Assembly (NCBI GenBank): GCA_021841005.1
Contig: JAKBVZ010000036.1
Location: forward strand, 41,365 to 105,364
Source: Actinomycetes bacterium
GTDB lineage: Bacteria > Actinomycetota > Acidimicrobiia > Acidimicrobiales > JAMCPL01
Reading direction: 5' to 3'
Length of the DNA stretch: 64,000 bases
The position numbers and the translations under genes were made by a program. The number at the start of each line of letters is the position of its first letter. Within the stretch, counting starts at the first letter, position 1. Shown piece after piece: positions 7,426 through 15,974 of the stretch. The notes under the pieces were generated by a model. The model searched no databases, was not told the origin of the DNA, and saw only the letters and a list, made by a program, of their open reading frames with translations.

Positions 7426-8373
7426 GGGTTGACCCCCGGTACGAGCATCCGTTGAACCGTTCCTCACTCCGTTGTCCCCGTCCAGGTCGCTGCTTTCCAT
7501 AACCTGACTGCTAAAGCTGTCTCCGTTGTCCCCGTCCAGGCTTGGACTGACACTGTCCACCGTTGCACCACTGGCACCAGCCATGATAAATGCCCTTTCA
7601 GCCAACGGCAATGGGTGACTCTCTCGATGAGCAAGAAGCCAAACCGACCAGCCAAGTCCAACCGCAAACAGACCCAGCCCTGCCAGCTGCACCAGAACCG
7701 CTCCCAAGTGTCCCGGATATGCAAGCCATAGGTGCTCCTCGAAAAATCTGCCCAACCCCCACATACCAACCGTAGAAGAAGCCACAAACCCGGCAGGGCG
7801 ATTGGCCATCCTCTTCTCTATCATAATTACGGTAAAAAATATCCCGAACGAGATCATCGCCTGGAAAATTGGAACCGGCAGTCGCTTGCCGACTTGATCA
7901 GCGTAGTACATGCCGAACCACTGATGAGTAGGGTGACCACCGCCTGCAACCATGAGCTGTGGTCCGAGGAGCCTTCCTACTCCCCATGCCGCTATGAGCA
8001 CCGGGGCAACCAAGTCTGCAAGGTTAGCCAGGGACAGATCAGGGCAGCGCTTGCGAGCAATGATAAATCCCGTAGGTATACCTGCAATCAAGCCCCCAAA
8101 CGAGGAGAGACCCCCATGCCAGACCTGAACAATCTGCGCTGGATCAGCAGTGTAGAAAGACAGATTGGCAAGAACATGCATTACGCGAGCACCAATTATT
8201 GCTGCCACGATCACCCAGACAAACATCCCGGTAACCCATGCCCACGGATACCCTCTCTGCTTGAGTCTACGCTCGAAATATCTGTACGCGAACCAGAACG
8301 TGATCGCCAGTCCTATGCCGTAGGTATGGACAACCAATGGACCTATATGAAACTGAACCGGTATTGGCTTCAT
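7396..8373 (-). CDS. lgt: Prolipoprotein diacylglyceryl transferase
   Basis: Lgt transfers diacylglycerol from phosphatidylglycerol to the lipobox cysteine of prelipoproteins in the cytoplasmic membrane. Support: multiple membrane segments, the HGGLSSFGGLIAG motif, and the GVGRLLGPQL segment at the place of the family's arginine signature. The start is ATG 8373 (MKPIPVQF), preceded by GGGAGG six bases away; the frame is open further upstream but that part is antisense to the neighbouring lyase. The cytoplasmic C-terminal tail of about 60 residues is hydrophilic and carries a duplicated LDGDNG segment (20-bp repeat, period 54). The signature region differs from the classical NF.N.E pattern. 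The window encodes several lipoproteins that would be clients. Confidence 0.85.
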   Translation of the reverse strand: MKPIPVQFHIGPLVVHTYGIGLAITFWFAYRYFERRLKQRGYPWAWVTGMFVWVIVAAIIGARVMHVLANLSFYTADPAQIVQVWHGGLSSFGGLIAGIPTGFIIARKRCPDLSLANLADLVAPVLIAAWGVGRLLGPQLMVAGGGHPTHQWFGMYYADQVGKRLPVPIFQAMISFGIFFTVIMIEKRMANRPAGFVASSTVGMWGLGRFFEEHLWLAYPGHLGAVLVQLAGLGLFAVGLGWSVWLLAHRESHPLPLAERAFIMAGASGATVDSVSPSLDGDNGDSFSSQVMESSDLDGDNGVRNGSTDARTGGQPVTTEDPAEG

Positions 8374-8500
8374 CCACAGCCTCCCGCCATGCATGTCCGC
8401 TCGTTGTATATCACTGCTTGCACTATAGCACCGGGCTACGGATACCAGTAGGCAGATCTCCGGTCGAGTTGCCAGGCGATCGGCAACGACGCTATTATCG

Positions 8501-9448
8501 ATGACCATGTCCGAAAGAAGTAGAGATTTACCGCGTCGTTCCTGCCTGTCGGTTCCGGGATCCAACGAAAGGTTCCTCCAGAAGGGCCCTACTGTACCTG
8601 CTGATATGACCTTTTTAGATCTCGAGGATTCGGTAGCACCACTGGAGAAGGAAGCGGCCCGAGCAAAAGTGGCTGATGCCATCAAGAGTCTCCCATGGGA
8701 CGACAGGGTGCTGTGCGTACGCGTCAATGCATGGGACACCCGTTGGACTTACGGCGATGTCATAGAGGTGGTATCCAACGCCGGCCAGAGATTGGACGAG
8801 ATCATGTTGCCCAAAGTGCAGAGTGCAGCAGAAGTGGTGGCGCTGGATCTCCTTCTCACCCAGATAGAAGCCAACTGCGGATTACCGTACGGACACATAG
8901 GAATAGAAGCGCAGATCGAGACCACAAGAGGCCTCATCAATGTCGAAGAGATATGCGCTGCATCTCCAAGGCTGGAAACCATCATCTTCGGTCCCGCCGA
9001 CTTCGCAGCTTCGATGGAGATGCCAGTTCTTACGGGAGGAGTCGCCATAGAAGAGTACCCTGGCGACCACTTCCACTATGTCTTCTCCAAGATACTCATG
9101 GCAGGTCGCGCCAATGGCCTTCAGGTCATCGACGGACCTTACTTGAAAATAAGGGACTTGGACGGCCTAAGGGAGTTCTCACAACGCACCAGAGTCCTTG
9201 GATATGACGGTAAATGGGCGCTGAACCCGGATCAGGTAACCGTACTCAATGAGGTGTACTCGCCCACCCAGGAACAGTTCGATCGCGCTCACGATATTCT
9301 CGACGCATACCGCCAAGCCACAGAGAGCGAGCGCAAGGGCGCAGTGATGTTCGGCGAGGAGATGATCGACGAGGCAAGCAGGAAGATGGCACTGAAGTTT
9401 GTCAAGCGCGGGGAACGAGCCGGCTTCAAGCGGAGTGTTGCTGGCTGA
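8501..9448 (+). CDS. HpcH/HpaI family CoA-ester lyase (malyl-CoA/citramalyl-CoA lyase type)
   Basis: A Mg-dependent TIM-barrel lyase that cleaves or forms beta-hydroxyacyl-CoA esters such as malyl-CoA. Typical motifs are RRSCLSVPGSNERF at the N-terminus, DMTFLDLEDSVAP, VLCVRVNAWDTRWTYGDV, IEAQIETTRGLINVEEI and IIFGPADFAASM, with GYDGKWALNPDQV near the C-terminus. Length (315) fits the family. ATG 8501 or ATG 8507 is the start; neither has a strong ribosome site. It is divergent from lgt with about 128 bp between the starts. The exact substrate cannot be fixed from sequence alone. Confidence 0.88.
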   Translation: MTMSERSRDLPRRSCLSVPGSNERFLQKGPTVPADMTFLDLEDSVAPLEKEAARAKVADAIKSLPWDDRVLCVRVNAWDTRWTYGDVIEVVSNAGQRLDEIMLPKVQSAAEVVALDLLLTQIEANCGLPYGHIGIEAQIETTRGLINVEEICAASPRLETIIFGPADFAASMEMPVLTGGVAIEEYPGDHFHYVFSKILMAGRANGLQVIDGPYLKIRDLDGLREFSQRTRVLGYDGKWALNPDQVTVLNEVYSPTQEQFDRAHDILDAYRQATESERKGAVMFGEEMIDEASRKMALKFVKRGERAGFKRSVAG

Positions 9449-9471
9449 GTGCCAACTGAACCGCCCTGGCT

Positions 9472-10350
9472 TCAGGAGCTTGGGAGCGGTGGCCTGCCGG
9501 GTCCAGGGGGGCCTGCAAATGCCTGTGCTATTTGCATCCATTCCAAGGCTTTCTCGCCATCTATCCGCAGGGAAACATCTGCAAGGTTTCTACGTTCTGT
9601 AACTATCAGGCAGAAGTCGAGAGCTGAACCGCGAATGGAACCACCGGACTGCGCCGGGAGGGTGGAACCTTCCCCTCCATCTCGAACCTTGCCACCACCC
9701 GCAGCAACCCACCTCCAAACGCCGCCGCCCCCACTATCATTGCCACTGGATGGAAGCGCAGGCGCAGTCAACTCGACCAATATCTCTTCAGTCGGGGTTT
9801 CAATACCTCTGACGGCATAGGAAAATTCACGGGTTCGCACTCCAAGGTCTGCAATATGCCTGAGACGCACCGTAGGCTCCCTAGACACCCCTAGGGCATC
9901 ACACACATCCTGGCCGTGTGCCCAAGTCTCCATCAGCCGAGCGGTGACAAACGACCGCATGCCCATAGAAGGCCCATACCAGGCGATCCGAGACACCGGA
10001 TCAGCATGCTCGAGACATTGCAACAGGGACATCCGGGCATCTCTCCACCATTGAAGCATAAGAGCACCATTCATGGCCCTGCCCTTAGCCAGATGTTCAG
10101 CAATAGGATCGAAACGTAGGGAACGCACCCCTTCCACTTGGGCCTTGAAGCCAGCAGGATCTTCTATGGCCATACGAGCGGCATCATCAAAATACGCAAG
10201 GTGACCGATGCTGTCCCGTACATCCCATCCCTCCGCCGGAGTCGGACGCAACCAGGCATTTTCGTCGATGCCTGATGCTATCCTGTCCAGATCAATATGT
10301 TCTGCCTGCAAATCTGACAGTAAAGTCGGCCACCACTCAGGAGCACTCAT
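9472..10350 (-). CDS. TIGR03084-family protein (DinB/mycothiol-dependent maleylpyruvate isomerase fold)
   Basis: The sequence follows the actinobacterial TIGR03084 pattern: RPTPAEGWDVRDSIGHLAYFDDAA, then ARLMETWAHGQDVCDALGV, LRHIADLGVRTREFSYAV and IAQAFAGPPGPGRP near the end. The family has an N-terminal four-helix metal-binding domain shared with DinB and mycothiol-dependent enzymes, with conserved His in HLAYFDD and WAHGQD. Biochemical function is not established. A Gly/Ser-rich insertion of about 45 residues splits the C-terminal domain (after LTAPALPSSG), larger than I would expect. The plus-strand gene to its left ends 24 bp away (convergent). Confidence 0.85.
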   Translation of the reverse strand: MSAPEWWPTLLSDLQAEHIDLDRIASGIDENAWLRPTPAEGWDVRDSIGHLAYFDDAARMAIEDPAGFKAQVEGVRSLRFDPIAEHLAKGRAMNGALMLQWWRDARMSLLQCLEHADPVSRIAWYGPSMGMRSFVTARLMETWAHGQDVCDALGVSREPTVRLRHIADLGVRTREFSYAVRGIETPTEEILVELTAPALPSSGNDSGGGGVWRWVAAGGGKVRDGGEGSTLPAQSGGSIRGSALDFCLIVTERRNLADVSLRIDGEKALEWMQIAQAFAGPPGPGRPPLPSS

Positions 10351-10420
10351 CCATACAAGATTAACCCGAAGATATCATAGCGTGCCATCCAGTGCGTGAG
10401 AATGATGGCGTACGGCCGCG

Positions 10421-10526
10421 GGACATCACAGAGTGGGGGTGGAGGGATTCGAACAATACACGGGCTGCGGCATAGTGGCCGCAGCGGACATTGGACATCA
10501 CAGAGTGGGGGTGGAGGGATTCGAAC
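10421..10526. repeat. Repeat-spacer-repeat locus E: duplicated 3' half of a tRNA gene
   Basis: Two perfect 34-bp copies (10421-10454 and 10493-10526), period 72, spacer 38 bp. Copy 2 is the acceptor 3' strand and part of the T-arm of the minus-strand tRNA plus its flank. Copy 1 is a duplicate lacking the rest of the tRNA. The spacer holds a perfect 8-bp hairpin GCTGCGGC/GCCGCAGC (10464-10471, 10478-10485). Confidence 0.93.
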
Positions 10527-10579
10527 CCTCACTGGAGGCGGTTTAAGCGCCTTGCCTCTGCCGGTTGGGCTACACCCCC
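10506..10579 (-). tRNA. tRNA-Leu(UAA) with a short variable loop
   Basis: Read on the minus strand, a complete cloverleaf forms: acceptor GGGGGTG/CACCCCC, a 3-bp D stem with an 11-nt D loop containing GGCAGA, anticodon stem AGGCG/CGCCT with loop CTTAAAC, variable region of five bases, T stem GAGGG/CCCTC with loop TTCGAAT, and discriminator A. The anticodon is UAA, reading the Leu codon UUA. Bacterial tRNA-Leu normally has a long variable arm; this one does not. The D arm has the same 3-bp/11-nt layout as the tRNA-Leu(GAG) in this window. CCA is not encoded. Confidence 0.82.
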
Positions 10580-10777
10580 GATGCAATGTGGGTACACGAC
10601 AAGACCTTATATATACTACCGCGAATGGTAGACCGCAGCCGCTGATACCATCTGACGCTCCGTTCTGTGCAACCCAAGGAGCTATCGTCCGTGACGAGAA
10701 ACACGGCTGTCGTGAGTGGACTGACTATTCCTTTGAAAAGGCAACCCGCCCCGCAAATGACAGTGCGCTCCCACCAC

Positions 10778-12445
10778 CTATCTATGATATCCTGCAGACG
10801 GACGCAAGCCGACATCTTCCCATACCTGCAGTTCCTCTCCCCTGGGATCGTAGTCGACTCGTCGCTCCCGGCCCAGGATCATGGTTGGACGATCGGCGCC
10901 ATAGGCAGGCCACTCCCCGACTTCCTCGCATGACGGATCCCCACTATGAGCAAACGCAACCCAGGCCCGTTGCATAGCCATGGACAGGTCATCCGCTTCC
11001 GGGCCCGAGCCTGCAAATGGCTGAACGACTGGCTCTTCGATCGACCCAAACACAAACGGGATCTCCAGCGCATGGCAGGACCCGAGCGAAGTCCCCATAA
11101 AAGAGGTCTCCCAGTCAAACAAGTACACATATGCTGGTAAACCATTAAGCATGTGCGCCGATGCAACCTCGATACTGGGCAGCCTGAAGACGTAATCCGT
11201 GCTTACCGCCGTCCATATATCAACAGGAGATACACCTTCGCCTCGTGTTGCGCGTATCTTCCCGTATCGCTCCACAACTCGACCAGCCGTATCTTCTTCC
11301 AGGATCTTAGATATGCGATGGACTACCTTCTCCTCTTCCAGTCCCCCTCCAAGGATCTCTCCAGCGGAAAACAGTGCCGTCTCATCACGATTGGTTCCTA
11401 TGAGCAATGGTACCCTAGCCGTTTCTCCAGATGTTATCAAGTCCGCGAGAGACGTCCCGAAAAGGCCTCCATCGACCACCGGGAGGAATGCAAGAGGCAT
11501 GGCTCCTTCGCCAGTCACCTCGAATCCAAGCTGCTGATCCGCCTTGATAATCTCGTCTGCCCGTATCCCTCCGAGCCTCTCCCGAAAGCCGCTAGGAGTG
11601 TCCACGCCAACTATCTCCCCAATTCTTGCCGCCCGATTGGCAGCCAGATCAAGACTGATACTGGACGGTGGGCCGCTCTCGATAATTGCCTTATGGAACA
11701 GCCCCCTTGCCTCTTCGCATACCAGCAATGCCGCAACGCTCATTCCCCCCGCCGACTCACCGAATATGGTCACGTTAGAAGGATCCCCGCCAAAGCCCGC
11801 AACGGCATCCCTCACAAAATGCAAAGCCGCGATCTGATCCATCAATCCCCAATTCCCGCAGTAGTACTTGCCCGCGTGACCGGCAGGCCAAGTGGCACGC
11901 AGTTCGGGGTGCGCCAGGAACCCGAATGAGCCAAGCCGGTAGTTGATCGTAACCACGACTACATCTCCACGCATGGCCAAGCGCCCGCCCCGGTACAGAA
12001 CCTGCCCAGAACTCCCCGTCGAGAATCCTCCGCCATGTATCCACACCATTACGGGCCGCTTGGCGCCGTCGAGACTCGGAGTCCAGATGTTCAGGAATAG
12101 GCAATCCTCATTCCAGTCCACTGGATCGCCGGCTATGCTCATAGCTGGGATTGGAGCCGGCTGAGGAGCAATAGGGCCAAAGTTCACCGCATCCAGTACG
12201 CCTCCCCAGGGATCCAGGGTCATCGGCGGTAAAAATCTGGATTCACCAGACGGAGCAACAGCAAATGGTATGCCCTTGAACGCCAGCACCTCCCCCTCCT
12301 GGCGCCCCCTAACGGCTCCCCACGGAGTCCTTACGACCGGTTCTATGTCTTTATGCGATACATCCTTGTGGCCAGCCCCGTGATCCATGATTCCAAAGAT
12401 AGCGCATGTGACCACTTCCAGCCAAGTACTGTTAGGCATAGCCAA
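10778..12445 (-). CDS. Type-B carboxylesterase (para-nitrobenzyl esterase-like)
   Basis: An alpha/beta-hydrolase of the COesterase family that hydrolyses carboxylic esters. Motifs in order: FKGIPFAVAPSGESRFLPP, EDCLFLNIWTP, PVMVWIHGGGFSTGSS (oxyanion loop), VTINYRLGSFGFL, NVTIFGESAGGMSVAALL (nucleophile Ser), LIGTNRDETALF (acid residue region), and GSCHALEIPFVFG (catalytic His). At 555 residues it is a normal full-length member. No clear signal peptide is seen, so it is probably cytoplasmic. ATG 12445 is given; ATG 12388 (MDHGAGHKD) starts closer to the conserved core and may be the real start. Confidence 0.9.
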   Translation of the reverse strand: MAMPNSTWLEVVTCAIFGIMDHGAGHKDVSHKDIEPVVRTPWGAVRGRQEGEVLAFKGIPFAVAPSGESRFLPPMTLDPWGGVLDAVNFGPIAPQPAPIPAMSIAGDPVDWNEDCLFLNIWTPSLDGAKRPVMVWIHGGGFSTGSSGQVLYRGGRLAMRGDVVVVTINYRLGSFGFLAHPELRATWPAGHAGKYYCGNWGLMDQIAALHFVRDAVAGFGGDPSNVTIFGESAGGMSVAALLVCEEARGLFHKAIIESGPPSSISLDLAANRAARIGEIVGVDTPSGFRERLGGIRADEIIKADQQLGFEVTGEGAMPLAFLPVVDGGLFGTSLADLITSGETARVPLLIGTNRDETALFSAGEILGGGLEEEKVVHRISKILEEDTAGRVVERYGKIRATRGEGVSPVDIWTAVSTDYVFRLPSIEVASAHMLNGLPAYVYLFDWETSFMGTSLGSCHALEIPFVFGSIEEPVVQPFAGSGPEADDLSMAMQRAWVAFAHSGDPSCEEVGEWPAYGADRPTMILGRERRVDYDPRGEELQVWEDVGLRPSAGYHR

Positions 12446-12707
12446 GTACCACCCTCAGCCGCACATGGCGTGACCGCTCGTCGTTAGCAGTAACGTTGAA
12501 AGTAGAGTTATAGAATAGGGATACCATGCATGACCCTTACCGATATTGGCTATTTGTATAATCTTCAGATGTTGCCCTGCATACGATGTTGGGACTGCAA
12601 AGAGCAGCTATCGCATACATGACGGCAGCAACGCAGGACATGAGAAGGCAAGGTATGAAGACAAGGTGTGAGAAAACGCATGACGCACGCAGGAAAACGG
12701 TGAGCAT
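12446..12707. other. Divergent intergenic region, no gene seen
   Basis: This 262-bp gap separates the minus-strand esterase from the plus-strand glycosyltransferase and must hold promoters for both. I see a short AGCCAAGTAC repeat at the esterase end but no RNA gene or convincing operator. Confidence 0.5.
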
Positions 12708-13817
12708 TTGAACGAACCAGCCCCCTGCATCGAGCTTACGATTGTCATACCGGCCTACAACGAGTCGCAACGGCTCCCTGCAATGCTCACCCGCCTGCTC
12801 GAGGGGTTCGCTAGCGGTGCCTTCAGCCACCTGACAACTCAGGTACTCGTTGTGGACGATGGGTCAAACGACGATACAGCTAACGTAGCAAGATCTTATT
12901 TGCGGGACTTGCCGTGGGCAGATGTTGTAAGGATGCCGGCAAACCGTGGCAAGGGCGCCGCAGTGCGCGCCGGAGTCGTAAGGGCCAGAGGCGAGAAACT
13001 CGTGTTCATAGATGCCGACATGTCCATAGACCCGTACAGTATCCCCACTCTCGTGACCTCTCTCGACCATGCCGACATTGCAGTCGGTTCCCGTGCGCAT
13101 CCGCAATCGTGCGATGACGGGCCGCTGGTGAGCCGTAACGTGGCGGGTAAGCTTTTCAATATTGCCGTACGCAGGGCCACCGGACTTGACATACTCGATA
13201 CCCAGTGTGGATTCAAGGGTTTCAACACCCGAGTGGCAAAGCTGCTCTTCCACCTGTCTACAATAGATCGTTATTCCTTTGACGTAGAGATACTATGGAT
13301 GGCCAGAGCACTGGGCATGACCATCGCCGAAGTGCCGATCACCTGGAAACACGTTCCTGGCAGCCATGTACATGCACTCTCCGATGGGTGTTCCATGCTT
13401 CTCGACATTCACCGGGCACTTTCACAACCACCATTGTCGCGTGGAGTACCGATAATCACCGTATGGCCCCCGAGGGAAGCCCACAGCAGGCTTTCAACGG
13501 CCAAACCGGCAGGATCTGGTGGAGGAGCTAGTGGAGGAGCTGTTGCCGGGAATGCCGCATGGGTGGAAACCGTCAAGCAAACCGTAAGGGCGAGTAACCT
13601 GGCCATTCCTTGGCAAGGAGGAGCGGAAATAATTATGCCGCTCAGTTCGGCACCCGAAAGGCATGCCATGATCACCTCGTTGGTCCACCGACTGCCTGGA
13701 ATCGAATGCGAAGAATCATGGGCAACAGTTGGCAGCTTGGTGCAGTCGGGAATAATATGGCCAACCCGCAAACTACCAACACCGTCCCCGCAATTCATTA
13801 CCGAAACGCCCACCTGA
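12708..13817 (+). CDS. Family 2 glycosyltransferase, dolichyl-phosphate-glucose-synthase-like
   Basis: A GT-A fold glycosyltransferase. It has LTIVIPAYNESQRLPAML at the start, QVLVVDDGSNDDTANVA, the RGKGAAVRAGVVRARGE segment, the metal-binding FIDADMSIDPYSIP, VGSRAHPQS, and LDTQCGFKGFNTRVA. This set is typical of enzymes moving glucose or mannose from a nucleotide sugar to a polyprenyl phosphate. The core ends near residue 240. A linker rich in Gly/Ala and a C-terminal part of about 100 residues of unknown function follow; I see no C-terminal membrane helices. TTG 12708 is the start that begins just before the conserved strand. It is followed by acyltransferase and SDR genes on the same strand. 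Confidence 0.87.
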   Translation: MNEPAPCIELTIVIPAYNESQRLPAMLTRLLEGFASGAFSHLTTQVLVVDDGSNDDTANVARSYLRDLPWADVVRMPANRGKGAAVRAGVVRARGEKLVFIDADMSIDPYSIPTLVTSLDHADIAVGSRAHPQSCDDGPLVSRNVAGKLFNIAVRRATGLDILDTQCGFKGFNTRVAKLLFHLSTIDRYSFDVEILWMARALGMTIAEVPITWKHVPGSHVHALSDGCSMLLDIHRALSQPPLSRGVPIITVWPPREAHSRLSTAKPAGSGGGASGGAVAGNAAWVETVKQTVRASNLAIPWQGGAEIIMPLSSAPERHAMITSLVHRLPGIECEESWATVGSLVQSGIIWPTRKLPTPSPQFITETPT

Positions 13818-13832
13818 ACTAAGAGGCTCAAT

Positions 13833-13853
13833 CACCAGCACCGTATCTGCTGG
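13833..13853 (+). terminator. Possible hairpin after the GT2 gene
   Basis: ACCAGCA and TGCTGGT form a 7-bp stem with a 7-nt loop 16 bp after the stop codon. There is no T-tract, so intrinsic termination is uncertain. Confidence 0.25.
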
Positions 13854-13929
13854 TACCCGCAATTACCGCCAGCGCACACCACCACATGTCCGCTGGCAAG
13901 CGCAGCTGGATAGCGATAACATTCATTAT

Positions 13930-14898
13930 GTGGCTATCGACAAGGCTCCAGGCAAGCCAAGCAAGACACCATTGAACAAACTGGAAGCACAGGCACTGTC
14001 CCCAGACCCAGAAGGCTCCAGGGAAGAAACGGGCCTCGTGCCTGTACAGTCACTTCAGGATACAACTGCACCGGGCGATGGTTCGGCTTCCGTCGATCAG
14101 GACCGGCTCGGAGACGTGGACGAATGGGGACGGTCGGAACATATGCGCGCGATAATGCGACAACTCATGGATCCTTTTTACAATCACTGGTTCCGGGTAG
14201 AATGGGAGGGCCTCGAAAAGATACCCAGAGAAGGTGGCGCATTGCTCGTGGCCAACCACGCCGGAGCAATCCCGCCGGATGCTCCCATTATCATACATGG
14301 CATAGAGAAGGAATTGGGGCGCCCTGTCTATGGCTTAGCGGATTATTGGTTCAGGACCATTCCCTTCGTGAACGTCATGTGGTCACGCATGGGCGGCGTA
14401 ACGGCTCATCCTGACAATGCCCTGAGGATTATGCGTGACAACCGGCAACTTGCGCTCGTCTTCCCCGAGGGCACCAAGGCGACATCAAAGACTTTTTCTG
14501 ACCGGTACCGGCTCAGGCGCTTTGGCAGGGGCGGCTTCGTGGAGATCGCCATGCGTGCGGGAGCGCCCATAATACCCCTAGCGGTAGTCGGCGCGGAGGA
14601 AGCTATGCCTATCCTGTTTCGCGTGCCGGGCATAGCATCGATGCTCAATCTCCCCTACTTTCCTATTACCGGCAATATGCTTGCATTTGGTCCGGTGCTG
14701 GGGCCTTTGGGTTGGTTCCTCTACTTCCCATCCAAGATCAAGATCAAAGTGCTGGATCCAATCCATTACGATGTCGAACCAGGCCAGGAGCGCTATTCCA
14801 GGAGCTTCGTCATGGAGGAAGCCGAACAGGTACGTACAATGATACAGGATGCTCTCTATGATATGTTGAGAGACCGCAAGAGTGCCTTCTTGGGATAG
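13930..14898 (+). CDS. PlsC-like lysophospholipid acyltransferase
   Basis: An acyltransferase of the PlsC/LPLAT family, which moves an acyl chain onto a lysophospholipid or glycerol phosphate at the membrane. The core shows GGALLVANHAGAIPPDAP (the His..Asp catalytic motif, here with wider spacing than the classical NHxxxxD, as seen in related actinobacterial proteins), LALVFPEGTKATSK (FPEGTR-like acceptor motif) and GAPIIPLAVVGAEEAMP. About 75 N-terminal residues are hydrophilic and not part of the fold. GTG 13930 is the called start; a later start near residue 70 (HMRAIM) would keep the domain. The next gene begins 14 bp after the stop, so the two are probably one operon. Confidence 0.87.
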   Translation: MAIDKAPGKPSKTPLNKLEAQALSPDPEGSREETGLVPVQSLQDTTAPGDGSASVDQDRLGDVDEWGRSEHMRAIMRQLMDPFYNHWFRVEWEGLEKIPREGGALLVANHAGAIPPDAPIIIHGIEKELGRPVYGLADYWFRTIPFVNVMWSRMGGVTAHPDNALRIMRDNRQLALVFPEGTKATSKTFSDRYRLRRFGRGGFVEIAMRAGAPIIPLAVVGAEEAMPILFRVPGIASMLNLPYFPITGNMLAFGPVLGPLGWFLYFPSKIKIKVLDPIHYDVEPGQERYSRSFVMEEAEQVRTMIQDALYDMLRDRKSAFLG

Positions 14899-14912
14899 GT
14901 AGACGTAACGCC

Positions 14913-15950
14913 ATGGGAAGAAGAGTACTAATTACAGGAGTTGACAAGTTCTGGGGAGGCAGGATGGCGCAGGCGCTGGAACAGGATCCTGACTTCGATG
15001 TCATCCTGGGAATGGGAACGAAAGAGCCACGAGTCGCGCTCGAAAGGGCAGAGTTTGTCCGCTCGGATCAAGCATACTCCATACTGTCACGGATAGTACG
15101 GGCAACTCATGTGGATACGATAATACACACCTTCGTAATCACCAACACCTCCGAAGCCAGCTATCGAACCCTTCACGAGACAAATGTGATCGGTACCATG
15201 AACCTGCTGGCTGCAGCAGGACAGCGTGGCAGCATGGTTCGGCAAGTGGTGGTAAAATCGTCCTCCACGGTATATGGAGCTACCGAAAACGACCCAGTAT
15301 GGTTCAGGGAGGAGACTCCCCGCTCTAAGTCGGTTCGCTCGAGGCTGGAGCGGTCCCTGATTGACGTGGAACAGCTTGTAAAGGACTTCGCCGAGGATAA
15401 CCCTGCCACCGTGGTAAGCATGGTCAGATGCGCCAACGTCTTGGGTAGCGAAATCGTCACCCCGCTGAGTTCCAACCTGGCACGTAAATTTGCTCCTGTA
15501 ATCGATGGCTTCGATCCGCTGGTGCAATTTGTGCATGAATCTGATGTGGTCGAATGCCTGCTGCACCTCACCAGGAAGCGAATACCCGGCCTGTATAACC
15601 TGGCAGGTGACGGTAAGATCCCATGGAGCGAAGTGCTCGGAATATGTGGGACCAAAGCCATGCACCTGCCTGCCTACGGAACCATGAATATTGCATCTCT
15701 ACTGGTGCACCTAGGGCTCATCCACTTCACCCCGGAGATGGAACCGTTGCTGCGCTATGGCCGGGGAATTGACACGACCAGGATCAAGCGCACGGGTTTC
15801 GAACCTCGCTACACGACAGCCGGAACGGTGCGAAACTTTATCAAGGCGATGAGACTGGCGCGGAATATGGGAAAGGAACCGCCATCTTATACCTTCGAGC
15901 AGGACATAGAACAGTTCTTCCGCCACTCTCCGGCCGTCGTGAGGAGCTGA
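14913..15950 (+). CDS. NAD-dependent epimerase/dehydratase family (SDR) protein
   Basis: An extended-SDR Rossmann protein starting RRVLITGVDKFWGGRMAQAL, a variant of the TGxxGxxG nucleotide motif. Other family landmarks are TIIHTFVITN, NVIGTMNLLAAAG, VVKSSSTVYGAT and FVHESDVVECL. The catalytic YxxxK is not evident after the Ser strand (the region reads RSRLERSLIDVEQ), so it may bind nucleotide without classical SDR chemistry. In actinobacteria such SDR proteins often sit beside a PlsC-like acyltransferase, as here. The substrate is unknown. Confidence 0.83.
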   Translation: MGRRVLITGVDKFWGGRMAQALEQDPDFDVILGMGTKEPRVALERAEFVRSDQAYSILSRIVRATHVDTIIHTFVITNTSEASYRTLHETNVIGTMNLLAAAGQRGSMVRQVVVKSSSTVYGATENDPVWFREETPRSKSVRSRLERSLIDVEQLVKDFAEDNPATVVSMVRCANVLGSEIVTPLSSNLARKFAPVIDGFDPLVQFVHESDVVECLLHLTRKRIPGLYNLAGDGKIPWSEVLGICGTKAMHLPAYGTMNIASLLVHLGLIHFTPEMEPLLRYGRGIDTTRIKRTGFEPRYTTAGTVRNFIKAMRLARNMGKEPPSYTFEQDIEQFFRHSPAVVRS

Positions 15951-15974
15951 GAATACCTTGATCATGGAGACGCC

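Noticed and set aside
7732..8451. Long plus-strand open frame across lgt
   Set aside because: It is antisense to a clear Lgt sequence and has no family features.
10421..10526. tRNA 3'-end duplication as an attL/attR pair of an integrated element
   Set aside because: Only 38 bp lie between the copies and there is no integrase; the 72-bp period matches the other local duplications.
11153..11929. 258-codon plus-strand frame
   Set aside because: Shadow of the carboxylesterase on the opposite strand, whose catalytic motifs are unmistakable.
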